From the NCBI GenBank assembly GCA_021234155.1, contig JAJEKV010000094.1, positions 173,779-237,778 on the forward strand: a DNA stretch of 64,000 bases, in the 5' to 3' direction. Of the stretch, positions 33,301 through 45,222 are shown one piece after another; within the stretch, counting starts at the first letter, position 1, and each line of letters begins with the position of its first letter. The position numbers and the translations under genes are program-made. The stretch comes from Isoetes taiwanensis (lineage: Eukaryota; Streptophyta; Lycopodiopsida; Isoetales; Isoetaceae). The notes below the pieces were generated by a model, which ran no database searches, was not told the origin of the DNA, and worked only from the letters and a program-made list of their open reading frames with translations.

Positions 33301-35280
33301 TCATGCATTAACACATAAGATCCAATTGATATCATACAATACCTGTTTTATAATTCCTTCTGGGGATATAATTTCATAATAAAAAATAAAAGAGTTCCTC
33401 CCTTTCCAAATTCTCCAAAGAAGGATATAAATTCTCCAGTCCGTTGGGTTGTTAGGCATGAAAAAATCCTTCTGGTTCAGGGTAACTAAGTTTTGGCCAA
33501 GGATCTCAGAGGCCAGCTCCAGAACCCATTCTGACCATAGGCAGGATCTGAAGAGATGGTTTTCATCTTCCTTATAGGCTAGGCATCTGTCACAAATATC
33601 AGAGTTAGTCATTGATAGCTTAAACCTCTTACAATTAGTTGCCAGTCCCTTATGTCAGAGCTGCCACATAAAGGCCTTGATCTTCGGGTTAATTGGGCTG
33701 CTCCACATAAATTTGAGATTCCGTCTGGCTGTATCCGGAGAAACTCATTTAAGGTGAATGGTGACAGTCTGATGCCTCATGAGATATTTGTAAGCAGAAT
33801 TGACTCTGTAGCCAGTTATACTATTGTGCTTCCAAGAGTCAGGGGAATGGGACCATCTGCCATACATCACAGTATTGATAATAGCTTCATAGAGCATTTG
33901 CGTTTGTTGACTTTCCCCTGCAAGGACAGAGTTGTGGAATAGAATAATCCCATTATTATCATAAAGGTCGCTGATCATAGTAATCCCTTTTTGCTTCCAA
34001 GGCATCGCTTGCTCAGGGAAATGACAGGCTAGGCAAATATCGGGATTATCAAGAATGAGAGCGAGATTCCAGAAAATGGACTGCTCCATGGATAAACCTT
34101 TTTCCCGGTATACATATGTCGATTTCAAGCCAAGCCTTAATCCATTTTTTAATGAGACTTGGGGTAGTGGCGAGGCGAGAATGGGAAAAAAGATAGAGGG
34201 GGCAGATCCATTTTAAGGTTCCTCCAACCATAAGGGTGGCACTTACTAATATAATGCCCGAGGAATAGAGATGGGATGTTTGATTCTATCATAGGAAGCT
34301 TTATGGAAATATTTTCTTTGCCGGTGCCCTTGCTTCTCGATGTTCATTGTTCCAAGTCCACCTTACGCTTTTGGTTTGCAAAGCACTCTTCCATGGATCC
34401 ATGGGTGCCAAAGATCTCTCGTTTTTGGCCACAAGAGATAAACCCGCCAATAATACTTTGAAGCTTGTTAGTGACTTTTTGGGAGCTAAAATAATGTAAG
34501 ATTGGTAGACCTGCGAGGATGAGATCATAAAATTGGCTATAATAGCTCTGCCATTTTTAGAAAGATATTTAGAATTTAGGGTATCTACCTTTTTATAAAA
34601 TTTATCAGTAATATCATTCCACAAATCAGAAGCGTTACTTCTGATGGCAAAGGGGATACCCAGAATCTTAGATTTAGTACATGGAGAGTTATACTTACAG
34701 CCAAAAAGGCTATCTGCTTGGGTGCCTTTGTCAATGTCCCTGGCTTGAATAGCTGATTTAAGGGGATTAATTCTGCAACCCGACGTTTGACCAAAATCTT
34801 GAAGGATTTGCTGAGTGTTGATAATTGAATTTTGATCCATGGATGTCAATATAAAAGTGTCATCAGCAAAGTGCCCGTTGAGAATTTGGTCCGCCTGAGA
34901 ATTATCTGGGAGTTGAAGGCCTTTGATAGATTTGTCATTCTTGGCAGCTTCCAATCTGCTGTGCAAGGCTTCCATGACTATTAAAAACAAAAAGGGGGCC
35001 AGAGGACAACCTTGTTTGACCCCTCTTCTTAAAGCAAAGAAGGGGCTACATTCGCCATTAACAAGCACTGCTGATCTAGAATTACCCAAAATGGCTTTAA
35101 ACATACCTATACTTTCCTCGTTGAATCCCAAAGCCCTGCAACATTTAAACAAAAAATTCCAACTGACCGCGTCGAAAGCTTTCGTGATGTCCAATTTGAG
35201 AAGAGCAATGTCTTAGTTGGATTCCTTTCGCCAAAGGCAATCCTAAAATTGCAAAGTGACCACATTGTCAAGGATGAACC
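33301..35280 (-). pseudogene. LINE-B ORF2 remnant: RT, zf-RVT
   Basis: The largest open piece (35,194-34,301) has DITKAFDAVSW, RRGVKQGCPLAPFLF and the catalytic FADDTFIL near 34,860. Further pieces on the minus strand (34,231-33,745) cover the connection region, and 33,612-33,301 holds the C-x2-C...H...C finger. Frame breaks are frequent beyond 34,300. Without the endonuclease it could not mobilise itself. Confidence 0.8.
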
Positions 35281-35724
35281 GGTCCTTAGGCTACAGCAGT
35301 CGGCTTCGGAGTGGCCTTGCTTAACCATTATCCTCTTGCATAAGTTTCTGTCCATTTCCTGGAGTAACTTGAACATATTCCAGGTCCAATCCCTATCGTT
35401 TGCTCTACCAGAGGCATAATCTTTTTCCACAGCTTTCATTTTGTTAAGGGTATCACATATAACACCATCATCGAGAACTTCCATGCAAAACCGCCCATTT
35501 GCTCTGGCGATCTTGAATTAGAGCAAAGGTAATATACATGGATTTCATCTTTTCCCATACTTTGTCGTTCTTGCTGTCAAGCTAGAATATATTTGTCCAT
35601 TCATCGTCTTCAATCATCCGGAGTGCTTTTTCCTTTTCCATTTGGCTCTTGGGTAGATTCGAGCCAATTTTCACAGTTTTGCTGGTCATTTTCAGTTTTC
35701 GCATGCGTATCTCCAAACTAAAAT

Positions 35725-36096
35725 CTATAGATCACTAAAGAACCAAGCTGGCCGGAGATCAAAGAAACTTGTCCAGTGGAGAATAGGTTCAATTTCAAAT
35801 CTCTCAAGAACTGAAATTTGAAAAAGATTACGGTTGAATCTGTCTAGGGCAAGGTAGCCCGAGTTATAGGCCGTGATTCTTAAAGAGCCTACTCTGTCAA
35901 AACCCAAAATGCTAAGAAAATGACTGCCTATAGCTGTTCTACTAAATCCTATTCTGCTCCTAGAATTGTACGACTGAATGATAAAGCTATCTGTTGCAGC
36001 AATAGTCACATCAAAATCAGAAGGGATGTCCGGGAAACCCAGGCCCTGGAGAACAGCCTCCAAGAAGGCCTCATCCATCGAGCCTGGGATTCGCAC
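35725..36096 (-). CDS. Extra open frame at the 5' end of LINE-B (ORF0-like?)
   Basis: 123 codons, starting MRIPGSMDEAFLEAVLQGLG, on the LINE strand just upstream of ORF1. No known domain. LINE-C also has a small frame upstream of ORF1 (36,662-36,916, MDTKIFAILKQEG.., 84 codons), not obviously homologous. It may be the start of an ORF1 N-terminal extension, a leader ORF, or non-functional. Confidence 0.3.
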   Translation of the reverse strand: MRIPGSMDEAFLEAVLQGLGFPDIPSDFDVTIAATDSFIIQSYNSRSRIGFSRTAIGSHFLSILGFDRVGSLRITAYNSGYLALDRFNRNLFQISVLERFEIEPILHWTSFFDLRPAWFFSDL

Positions 36097-36153
36097 GGAG
36101 CCCGAGGCGCCAAACTAAGCGTGTAACGTTCATCCCCTCCCCCACATACAATA

Positions 36154-36446
36154 CTACTCAACAGAATACAACAGATGAAAGCATAAATACCTTTTGATGT
36201 CCCCGTTGTTGGTACCTTCATTCCAACGAGTTGCGAATTCACAGGCATCACCAACACCCCTAAATCTCACTCCATCATACTTGAGCTGCTCTCTAGTGAA
36301 TGCCCTCTTACGAACTGCCCCTTGTCCATTGTGCTCTCCCTTACCATGGGCTGTCCCATAGAAATTCCATACTATTTCCTTCCCTAACTCATTGTGATAT
36401 CTTGGCAGGAAATAGAATGGCCGGGCAGATTTGAATTGGCTAGAAC
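36154..36446 (-). pseudogene. Transposase-like 'SDG/SQFK-HGKG' protein, C-terminal part
   Basis: Minus strand: SSQFKSARPFYFLPRYHN, then WNFYGTAHGKGEHNGQGAV and RKRAF, then DACEFATRWNEG. Its N-terminal continuation lies at 45,665-46,500, because LINE-C inserted in between (target duplication ATTGGCTAGAAC at about 36,435-36,446 and 45,666-45,677). The signature SDGxxSQFK ... W.F...HGKG..DG.G..VKR is known to me from uncharacterised, transposon-like proteins of animals. A DDE-type nuclease role is inference. The sequence ends at a GTATTT possible donor near LINE-B. Confidence 0.6.
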
Positions 36447-37411
36447 GGGGCTTATAGAAAAAATTTGGGGGAAAATGCAAGGAGCGCCTAAAATCTTTAT
36501 TTCTTTGTCTTTTACCTCCAAAAGTAGTTTAAACTACTTTCTTGGCAATTTTTGCTGAAGAACTCTCGATCCCATCTGATCGACTCCCGAATTCCTTTGG
36601 ATCGTGAGCTAGCCTTGTAGAGGCTAGCATTCCTTTGTGATTAGAATGCAAAGATCTACCTATGGATACCAAAATTTTTGCAATTCTGAAACAGGAAGGC
36701 AGATTATCTTGTGATTTTCTGTTTGGTCTATCCTCTGATCTCTGGAATTCTCTCATTATCAGGGGTCTTTTTCCTCATCAAAATTTCCAATTTGAATGCT
36801 CTTTTGTTCCGGGATGTGAAGAATTTGAGATACAAATTATTGATTCTTGGCTGGAGGAATTCATTGGTACCAAAAACATTGAGGCTTCAGCAATTATTCG
36901 AGCATACTCTGAGTAGTTGGACACAAAGATCACAATCAAATTGTTTTCGGAAACAGAATTGGGAGATTTCTCATCAAATTAGAGAAATAGTTTGTGATCA
37001 TAAAATCTTTTCTGGCAATGATGGCTTTGAGGGGTTCTCTCACTCATCTCTTTAATAGATAGCCATTTTGTGTCTCTTTCATATCACTTTCTGTTCCAAT
37101 TTCCCTCTTTTCTTCATAATTTCCTTTCTCTGCGTTATTTCTCCCCTTTGTTGCTTTCTCCTGAGCCTTTTCAATGGAAAATAAAAATTCTATTAGCCCT
37201 AAATTTCTTCATCTGCTCCACTCTTTCTCAGCTCACGCTGCGAGGAGGACCGATTCGTCACTCTCCACAAGTTAAGCTCATTTCACAAAAATCCCAATGA
37301 TTTCATACTCTTTGGCAATTTCGCTTAACTTTCTGGGGTGAAATTCGGGCAATGGATCCAAAGACTTATAAAACTCGGGCCCTGGGATAACTTCTCAAAA
37401 GATCCGGGCAT

Positions 37412-40006
37412 GTGGGGTCGATTCCATTACTCGATCCGGTCTCACAAGTACCCTCGCCATATGGAGTTCCAAAACCTAATGCAGAAATCCAGCCTGATGA
37501 CACCTATGATGCTGCCTTAAAGGAGCTTCGACCGATAGAGGGAAGCAAGCAAAAATTGTACCATGGTATTTCCCTTGATATCCCATCTGTTCATTCAAAA
37601 ATGTCCACTCTTAGAGATTCAGCTGTTCTTATTAAAGTCACAAGATCTGGGATTCAACTTGACAAGTTATGGTCTTTTTGCCTCAATTTACAAAAAGGAG
37701 TTCTTATCAATGCCATGTACTGGTTGAACTTTCCATTCATTATGGTTGAATGTGGCTCACAAAGAACTGCTAATTACTTTCTCAAACTTGGCTCCCTTAC
37801 CTTTGAATCAAATTATCTGGCCTTTTTAAAATGGGACCCTAAATTAAACACTGAAGACATGGAAAATTTCTGTGTAGCATCTACTACTTTGCAAGGTTTG
37901 AATCCAATTTATTGGAATGAGGATTGTTTCAAACTTCTTTTCAATTCTATTGGGAATTACATTTGCACTGAATACTCCACTTCCAGATCCCCACCAAGAG
38001 CCTTTGTTCAGCTAGACCTATCCAAAAATATCCCAACATCTATACCCTTCTTGGATGCCTTTGGCCAAAACTCCAATCTACTATTGAGATGGGCTGGTTT
38101 ACCCCCTCAATGCCAGAGTTGCTCGAGAAGACACTTTTGGTACAGAGATTGTATCTCTGATCACACAAATACAGGCACTCAGCATCAACATAATATTGAG
38201 AAAATGATGCCTCATGACAAGGGAAACAACTTTATTGGGAATAATTCTAAGGATGCACCAAGTCCGACAAGTCAGAAACTCTACATTGACCAACCTTGAA
38301 GTCAAGACTACCAAGGTCATCATTGGACTAGAGTCAATGGCAGTGTAAGAAGAATCAGGAATAATCAAATGAAGAAATCAGAGGGTGCAAATAGCCACAT
38401 ACACCATTCCAATAAATTCTTACCTCATCAGAACTCAAGCTTTGACTATGCATCTCATTCAGGTATCAAAGTGTTGCAGAATTTTGAAAGAAATAAAGAT
38501 AAGGGAAAGGCACCTGTGCAGGTCAATGAGTCAAATACAGAGAAATTGCATAACATGTTAAATCTGGTGATGGATTCCCATAATTTCTCGGACCATTTGG
38601 CTCACTCTAAAGTAAAAGGTGTTCCACTAATTAATAAAAAGTCATACACTAAAACCCGACCATTATACGAAAATTTGTGACCAAATTCTAGGGTGAAAGC
38701 ATGCTAGGGTGTACCATCTAAAAGTACCTATTTAGGTAGTACAAAAAAGAAAAGAACCTGGGAACTTGCAAAAATGCCTAATAAACAATAAGTTTGAGAG
38801 TTAATTCATTTATTTTAGTCATTAGTAGTATTGTTATCCTCTAGTACTATAGATTGACATGCTATTGACCTTCAATTCAAAAAATTTTCGATTGATTTTA
38901 ATGGAAAGAAAAAAGTACCGGTTTTAAAAGTGTAGGTACTTTTGAGGGTTCCATTACAAGTAGCATGCTTTTACCCTCTAGCAGATAAGTATTCAGTTGG
39001 AAAGGTTAAATCTAAGGAGACATTACAATCTTCAAGGAAAGTCCTACAGGAAGTCCCAGCAAATCTGCTTAATTGCAGATCTGAAGATAATGGTCAACCT
39101 AAGGGCATATGTTTGTCTTCTACAACAACTACAAATCATGTAGCTGCCTCAAACCTACCACCATCAAGTCAACCCTCAAATGCAGATCAACCTATCATAC
39201 AACCTTCTCTTCAGGTTGAACATTCAAATGATAATGAGAACTCCATCATTGACAAGGTTCACTGCTCGAACAAATACCAGGTACTTGCTAGCTTAAATGT
39301 TGATCAAGAATTAGATAATTTATTGAGTAATAAAGCAGATAAGCTATGCCAGGAAGATGTTCATCTTCCCCCTCATCTTCCCCCTCAAGAAGCTGCCACT
39401 ACCATTATTCAGCCATCTATTGTTCCCCTAATTGATTTATCCAAGATGTCCCCTCCAAAACCTTGTTGCTCATCATCAATTTCAAAGGAAATTGAGGACC
39501 AATTAGCAAGTCTGCAAGATGGTTTATTGGCTGCTAACAGCAGGGAAATGTGGTCTGATCATGAGGTAGTGCAAGAGACAGTTGCAGAGGTTGATGTTGT
39601 TCAGGAAACAACTGCTCAAAACATGGATACAGATCCAGGAATTTTCAAAGACTCTCACTGCTCGGATGCTCAAATCCTGGAAACTCCAAATGAATGCAGC
39701 AAAGAAGACACCCCAGAGAGGCAAGTTCCCCTTTTCCTTAACTTAAATGACTTGGACCCTAAGGAGGATAATTTAAATTTATTTGAGTTTATTCCTGGGG
39801 GTTGCTCAGATAATGATAATGAAAGTGACAAGGAAAATTGGGGAAATGAGAGTTTTCTGTCTTCTAATCCTGTTATCAAAAAGTCTAAGGGTGCTCTTAA
39901 AATTAAAAAGAAGAAGAAAGCCTCTGTCAAACCAAATATCTTATCTTATCTGCACAAAACTCCAGCTGAGAATACTAGAAGCAAAAAGAACAGGAAATTC
40001 AGGTAA
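37412..40006 (+). pseudogene. LINE-C ORF1: RNA-binding protein with zinc knuckle, interrupted
   Basis: Segment 37,412-38,299 (295 codons) has a DUF4283-like fold signature (VLINAMYWLNFPFIMVECG.., LAFLKWDPKLN), then a CQSC..RHFWYRDC knuckle at about residues 236-247, as in plant LINE ORF1. The 3' portion (38,369-38,680, then 38,981-40,006) is polar, ending with a lysine-rich KIKKKKKASVK stretch. A frame change near 38,300 and the MITE at 38,689-38,980 break the frame. ORF2 starts 43 bases after the stop. Confidence 0.75.
38689..38980. mobile_element. Mariner-like MITE in LINE-C ORF1
   Basis: About 290 bp. The ends are imperfect inverted repeats: GGGTGAAAGCATGCTA at the left, and TAGCATGCTTTTACCCTC at the right. 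A second inverted block, AAAAGTACCTA / TAGGTACTTTT, lies just inside. Flanking TA dinucleotides on both sides (CTAG at 38,688 and 38,978-38,981) fit a TA target duplication. No coding capacity, AT-rich. Removing it nearly restores continuity of ORF1 sequence. Confidence 0.75.
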
Positions 40007-40048
40007 TAAAGGCAAACTTCTAGATACCTTCCTAGGTTCTGGTTTCTA

Positions 40049-43000
40049 ATGAAAATAATTACCTGGAATGTTAGGGGGGCTAAAGGCCCAATACAAAGAA
40101 GAAGAATTATCTCTCAGCTCAGACAATATAAAGCTGATATAATTTTACTTCAAGAAACCAAGCTCCCTAAATTTGAAAGTTCCAGCCTATCTGAGTGGAT
40201 TTATCCAGGTTCTTCTTCTATTTGGATTGAGGCTACTGGAACTAGTGGAGGTTTGATTACAATCTGGAAAACTTTGACTCATGTCTCTTATTTCAATAGT
40301 CCTAGTAAATGTTGGCAGGCAGTGATTTTCTCTATTAATAACTCTAGCTTTGGTATCATTAATGTCTATGCTCCCACCAATCCCAAAGATAGAGAAGTTA
40401 TTTGGCCTGACATTAACACTTGGATCTCTTCTCAACCTCAAATGGACTGGGTTATTTCGGGGGACTTCAACAACACTCCAAACTGGAATATGAAATTAGG
40501 AAATAGAATAAATATGTCAACTATTGAGAGAGAAAATTGGGACACCTTTATTTCTGATACCAACCTGATCTATGTTCCATCTTCAACTGCAAATTACACC
40601 TGGTCTAACAAACAAAAAAACTCTGATAGAGTCTACTGTGCACTCGACAGGTTCTATGTTTCCAACTCTGAAACCTTTTTTGGGATAATTGCTTTGTGGT
40701 TAGTGATGAGGCTACCTCCATCTCTGATCACCAACCTCAATTCCTTCATTCAAGCCACCTTCTGAATCTTCCAAGGGAGGGGAATGTTCCCTTTAAATTT
40801 TATTGTTCTCTGTTGCAAAATGAGCACTTTTGCCATGACTTCAAGATCTACTTTAATTCTCTGCATAAGGGTCAGAACAATGACACTTTTGCTAATGGTT
40901 CTTCTAATGGTTCCCAAACTATGAAATGTTTCTACTCGAAGATAAAGCAGATTAAATCTTGGATCAAAAATTGGTCCAAATCCAATTACAATGAGAGGTC
41001 TAGACAGAAAGACAATCTTTACAGTCAAATGAGAGATCTTAGATCTCAGCTTCAAACGGATCCTCACAATATTAATCTTCAAGTTGGGGAGGAGATCTTA
41101 GAAAATAAAATTAAATCAATTGAGGAGATTGAAGCAAAGAGTTATGCCATCAAATGCAAGATCAAGTACAATAAGGAGATGGACTGTGGTAGTTCTAAAT
41201 TCTTTTACAGAACTGCTAGAAATAGATTGCTCAATAATTCCATTATTCAAGTCCAATCTGAGAATGGTACTAATATTGAGACCCCTTCAGAGACCAAGAA
41301 ATTCTTTCATGATCAATATGCTGCCTTATTCAAAGAGAGTGACACTAATGCTCAAGATCTTTCCAAAAGGAATGCTTTTCTCACTCAAATTTCTCAGATC
41401 ATACCTAATAATGACAGCCTAATGGAAGACTCCATTGCTGCCATTCCAACTGAGCAAGAAATCTATAGTGTTCTTATGAGTTTTAGTAAGGGAAAATCTC
41501 CTGGTCCAGATGGCATTCCTCCAGAGTTTTACATTCATTTCTGGGAGGTTCTAAAGCATGATATTATCAAATTGGTTCATGGTTTCTGGAAGGCTGACCA
41601 TTTGCACTCTTCCATCTCAGCTGGCTTTATCACTCTCATTCCTAAGGTTGACAAGCCTACTTTTTTCTCTGATTGGAGGCCTATCTCATTAACCAATTCC
41701 TCTTATAAATTGTGTGCCAAGATTATTGCTAACAGAGTGAAACCTTTCCTTCAAAAATGCATTGCTATCAAGCAATCTGCTTTCTTACCCAATAGATTCA
41801 TCCTGGACAACTACATTGTGGCCATGGAGGGCTTGCATTGGAATAGAATATCTTCTCAGAATTGTGTTCTTCTAAAGTTAGATTTTAAGAGAGCCTTTGA
41901 CTCTGTTAACTGGGACTTCTTAGAATTCGCTTTGAAGAGGATTGGTTTCCATCATAAAATCATCTCCTTGATATTTGGTCTTAACTCCATGGCAAATTCT
42001 GCAGTATTGATCAATGGCTCCCCTTCCACTTTCTTCAAATTAGCTCGAGGAGTCAGGCAAGGTTGCCCTCTAACGCCCTACTTATTCCTAGTTGTGGCTG
42101 AAATGCTTACTAAGGCAATTGTCTTTCATCAAAACAATGGATTTATTAAGGGTCTTGATCTTCCGTAAAATAATGGTAGCCTCATTATCTCTCAAGATGC
42201 GAGATGATACTTTTGCTTTCCTAGACTCTAATCCCCGAGAACATTGCAAAATTCCCTGAATATTATTGATTCTTTCTCTTCTGCTGCTGGAATTTATCTG
42301 AACATTGGAAAAAGCATTATTATTGGTGACTCTCCCCATGATTATCTTTGTGGCATCAAAATTCTAGATGTTATGCAAGCAACCAAGCTGTTAGGTATGC
42401 CTTTATCTCTCAATCCTAGTATTAAAGTTCTCTGGGACCCTATCATTCAGAGAATTAGAAAAAAACTAAATTTCTTCGTAAACACTCTTCTCTCGGTTTG
42501 GAAGAACCTTAATTGCAAACTCGCTTTGTCACCTTCCCATATTTACTTCTCCTCTCCGCCTGGTGGCACCTAAATGTATCTACAATGAGCTTGAGAAGAC
42601 CATTAGAAATTTCATTTGGAAAGGCTCACATTAGGTCAATTGGGACATCATCACTCGAGCCAAAAAAATATGGTGGCCTTGGTTGTAAAGACTTATATCT
42701 TCAAGCATGTGCATTGGCTGGAAAATTTATTTGGAGAACTCTAGAGGGGAACAATTCTCAGAAGCTTCAATTTTCATCGACATCGGGCTGAATTGCTCTT
42801 ATCCCGATGGACATCCTCAATAAAGCATTCTCTGCTGAAGTCCGCCAGATTTTACATCCGTGTACCAACACATCTCCTCTTATGCAAAATATGATTAGAG
42901 CTTGGAATGTTGTCCAAAAATGCTTTGATGAGCCTAGTGTGGAAGATCACCATATGAACTCTTCTCTGTTTTGGTCTGCTGGTTTCAAAGATAGCAATGG

Positions 43001-43553
43001 GAATACTCTGGCTTTGAGACATCCCAAAATCTATAAAAAATGGCTTCATCATAGCATCACACATATCAAGAATTTATATTCTAATGGGCATCTCATTTCA
43101 TGGACCAATTTGAGGAGACTAATTCATGGCACTTCCAGTGATAAATCTGTCTACTTTCATTTCAGGAATATCCTCAGCAATAATCTTAATTTAGCTGAAA
43201 GTGGCACTGGTCTGCTGTGGAATATAAATGGGATCAACAAGTACAAAGTTAGCAAAGTCTATGCTCGACTGAATAATAAGATAACTCATGTAAAAGCCAG
43301 GACAAAGTGGTCTTTAATAGAAGATGAATGCCATAGTTTATTTAGTAACACATGGAATTCCTATTGTCCTCCTAAAGTAAATTACTTTGTCTGGTTGATT
43401 GCTCAAAAAAGTCTCCCAAATCTTCTGTCCTTGTCTAAGAGAAATTCTGCTATTAGGCCTACATGTCTTTCCAATTGCTCCAGTGATGAATCCATGCAGC
43501 ATATTTTTGAATGTCCTAAGCTTCTTCCCCTGCAACATTCCGCTATGCTATGA
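40049..43553 (+). pseudogene. LINE-C ORF2: endonuclease-RT-zf-RVT, frameshifted
   Basis: Starts MKIITWNVRGAKGP. Endonuclease motifs are LLQETK (near 40,145), VISGDFNNTP (40,455) and, after a frameshift near 40,700, SDHQP (40,723). RT motifs include GKSPGPDGIPPEF (~41,495), LIPKVDKP..WRPISLTN (41,635-41,695), LKLDFKRAFDSVNW (~41,875) and ARGVRQGCPLTPYLF (~42,045). The YADD box should be at 42,193-42,210 but reads CAAGATGCGAGATGATAC, with an insertion and a missing Tyr, so catalysis would be lost. The zf-RVT region is in 43,300-43,540 (HIFECPK). A stop at 42,166 and later frame changes break it further. Confidence 0.85.
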
Positions 43554-43554
43554 C

Positions 43555-44390
43555 ATCTTGCATATTTCCACAAGGTCACCAGCATGGATGCACAACGTCT
43601 TCCCCCGAGGGCTTTGTTATTGACACAAGAGCCACAACGACTGAAGAGGGTATGGCAGGAGCACTGTCAGGGGTGGTTCGCAACGTGGTCTATAGACTAC
43701 CAGCAGATTGTGGCTATGCCTGATGCCCAGGGATGCACATCTGAATGAGCGCTTTGCCACCACTCTGTGGGATGCAGCCACTCGTGCAAAGCCTAAAACA
43801 GAGCACTACCACACGCAAGTTAATCCAACACTGGAACATGGCCCACACCAGTACTTGAAAGCGCATATATCTATGAAGAAACGGAGAGCTATTGCCTCCG
43901 TGAGGACGGGGTCCCATCATCTCAGAATTGAAACAGGTCGTTGGACTACAGATGGAGGGCAGAGAATCCCCCGGCATGAGAGAATATGCCAGTGTTGCCA
44001 CATGCGGACAGTAGAGGATGAGCACCATGCTCTGCAAGAGTGTCCGGCATATACGCATATCCGAGCAACACATGCTGATCTTAGATGCTCTGAGGCACCG
44101 CTGCATCAATTGCTGGCATCGCCAATGGTTGCACGTCTTGCGTCCTACATTTTGCAAGTCTCTACCGTCAGAGAATCCCTTACAGGACAAGGGATCTGAG
44201 AGCCTACTACCAGGGTTTTTCCTCCCATGTGGGGGTTTTTTCATCCCAGTAGTAGGGACACATTGTATAGTAGCATTTGTCTTTTTGGTGTGGTTTTATC
44301 TGCTTTGTGTACTGCATGTACCGTCTCATAGGTCAAGTTTGGCCTCCGCGGACGTTAAAATATACTTCCTTCCTTCCTTCCTTCCTTCAT
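43555..44390 (+). mobile_element. LINE-D 3' end inserted in LINE-C, with (TTCC)n tail
   Basis: The frame 43,708-44,199 contains SVRTGSHHLRIETGRW, then RICQCC..VEDEHHALQECPAY, the C-terminal finger of a LINE clade distinct from the L1 elements here. The fragment ends in a (TTCC)n run at 44,368-44,389, after which LINE-C resumes. The 5' side (from about 43,555) is truncated in RT sequence. A tetranucleotide tail in place of poly(A) is typical of some non-L1 LINEs. Confidence 0.7.
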
Positions 44391-44399
44391 TTTTGGTCT

Positions 44400-45222
44400 T
44401 GGTTCTATAGTAAATTTGGCAATCACTTCTGTGTGCATAATCAATTTAACTTGTTAAAATGCATTCAGAATAATGATGCCTTCAAGAACACTATCATGTT
44501 TACTGCTCTATGGAACATTTGGAAAGCAAGGAATAGGATTGTGCATGGCCATAAGAATTTCTCTACATTCTGGATTAAAATGCATTTCCAACTGGATCTA
44601 GAAGCTTTTGTTACTGCTCACAAAAGTAAATTTGCAGATTCTTATGACAGGAAATGGGATGCAATTGGTAAATTTATAGGTGGCTTTAACATCTTTGTTT
44701 CAGATCTTCATGTCATTAATTCTAATGCCCCTTTTTCTGATGTCATTGATAGAGTATCTGGAATTTCTCAAGGGTGAAGGCAGGAGCAAATTTGACACAA
44801 TGTTAAGCTATCATGAAGCTACCTTGTATTGCAACAACACAGGTGTCACAGATCTTGAGCCTCCAGGGCCTAATGCATCAGCAGATGAAGTGAAACTCTA
44901 CCAGGTCAGAATTAACAGTAATGAAAGCACTTGGGCAAAGATATATTGTAGAGAGGTCGTACAGATGTACTGTATCTTCAACTTCCTGTTCATGTACCAC
45001 TATTCTTTGACTGATAGGCATCTCAGCAGATACAGGGAATTATACTATTCTCATAAGATGTTGGCTGACTTGTATGGTACACTGCTACTGCTGATGGGAA
45101 AAGAGGATATTCATTCCCTGCTGATGGAGAATGGATCAGAATTCAACAGTTATAAGTTTGGTACAGATAAAGGCTTCTATTGGGTATACAACTCCATATT
45201 TGACCAGATAATGCAGAAATGA
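44400..45222 (+). CDS. LINE-C unusual C-terminal module
   Basis: Open from 44,403 to 44,777 (NTIMFTALWNIWKARNRIVH.., the usual post-finger LINE segment). Then in an overlapping frame 44,680-45,222 (180 codons): IEYLEFLKGEGRSKF, YCREVVQMYCIFNF, RYRELYYSHKMLADLYGTLL, and DKGFYWVYNSIFDQIMQK at the end. No RNase H signature is visible, and I do not recognise this module. A decayed homologue at 2,440-2,910 shows it belongs to the element family. It could be a captured host exon or a family-specific domain. Confidence 0.45.

Larger units (their letters stand above)
32952..36140 (-). mobile_element. LINE-B: internally deleted L1-type element
   Basis: Same family as LINE-A. Minus-strand order: a 5' region with an extra frame (36,096-35,725), ORF1 N-terminus (about 35,690-35,290, with GRANDRDW and GHSEADCCSL), then directly the middle of the RT (DRFILDNVV at about 35,280). 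The thumb, zf-RVT (ICDRC..ENHLFRSC, 33,600-33,540) and the RNase H-like stretch (33,335-33,084) follow. About 3.3 kb is missing compared with LINE-A (the part equivalent to about 11,110-7,860): the rest of ORF1, all of the endonuclease and the first RT motifs. The 5' boundary is estimated from G-rich sequence at ~36,140, and the 3' end is where repeat R1 begins. Confidence 0.8.

Noticed and set aside
33063-33311. Plus-strand 82-codon frame (LAPFGIFGFTNQ..)
   Set aside because: It overlaps the minus-strand LINE-B C-terminal stretch, which aligns with LINE-A; the plus frame is a shadow.
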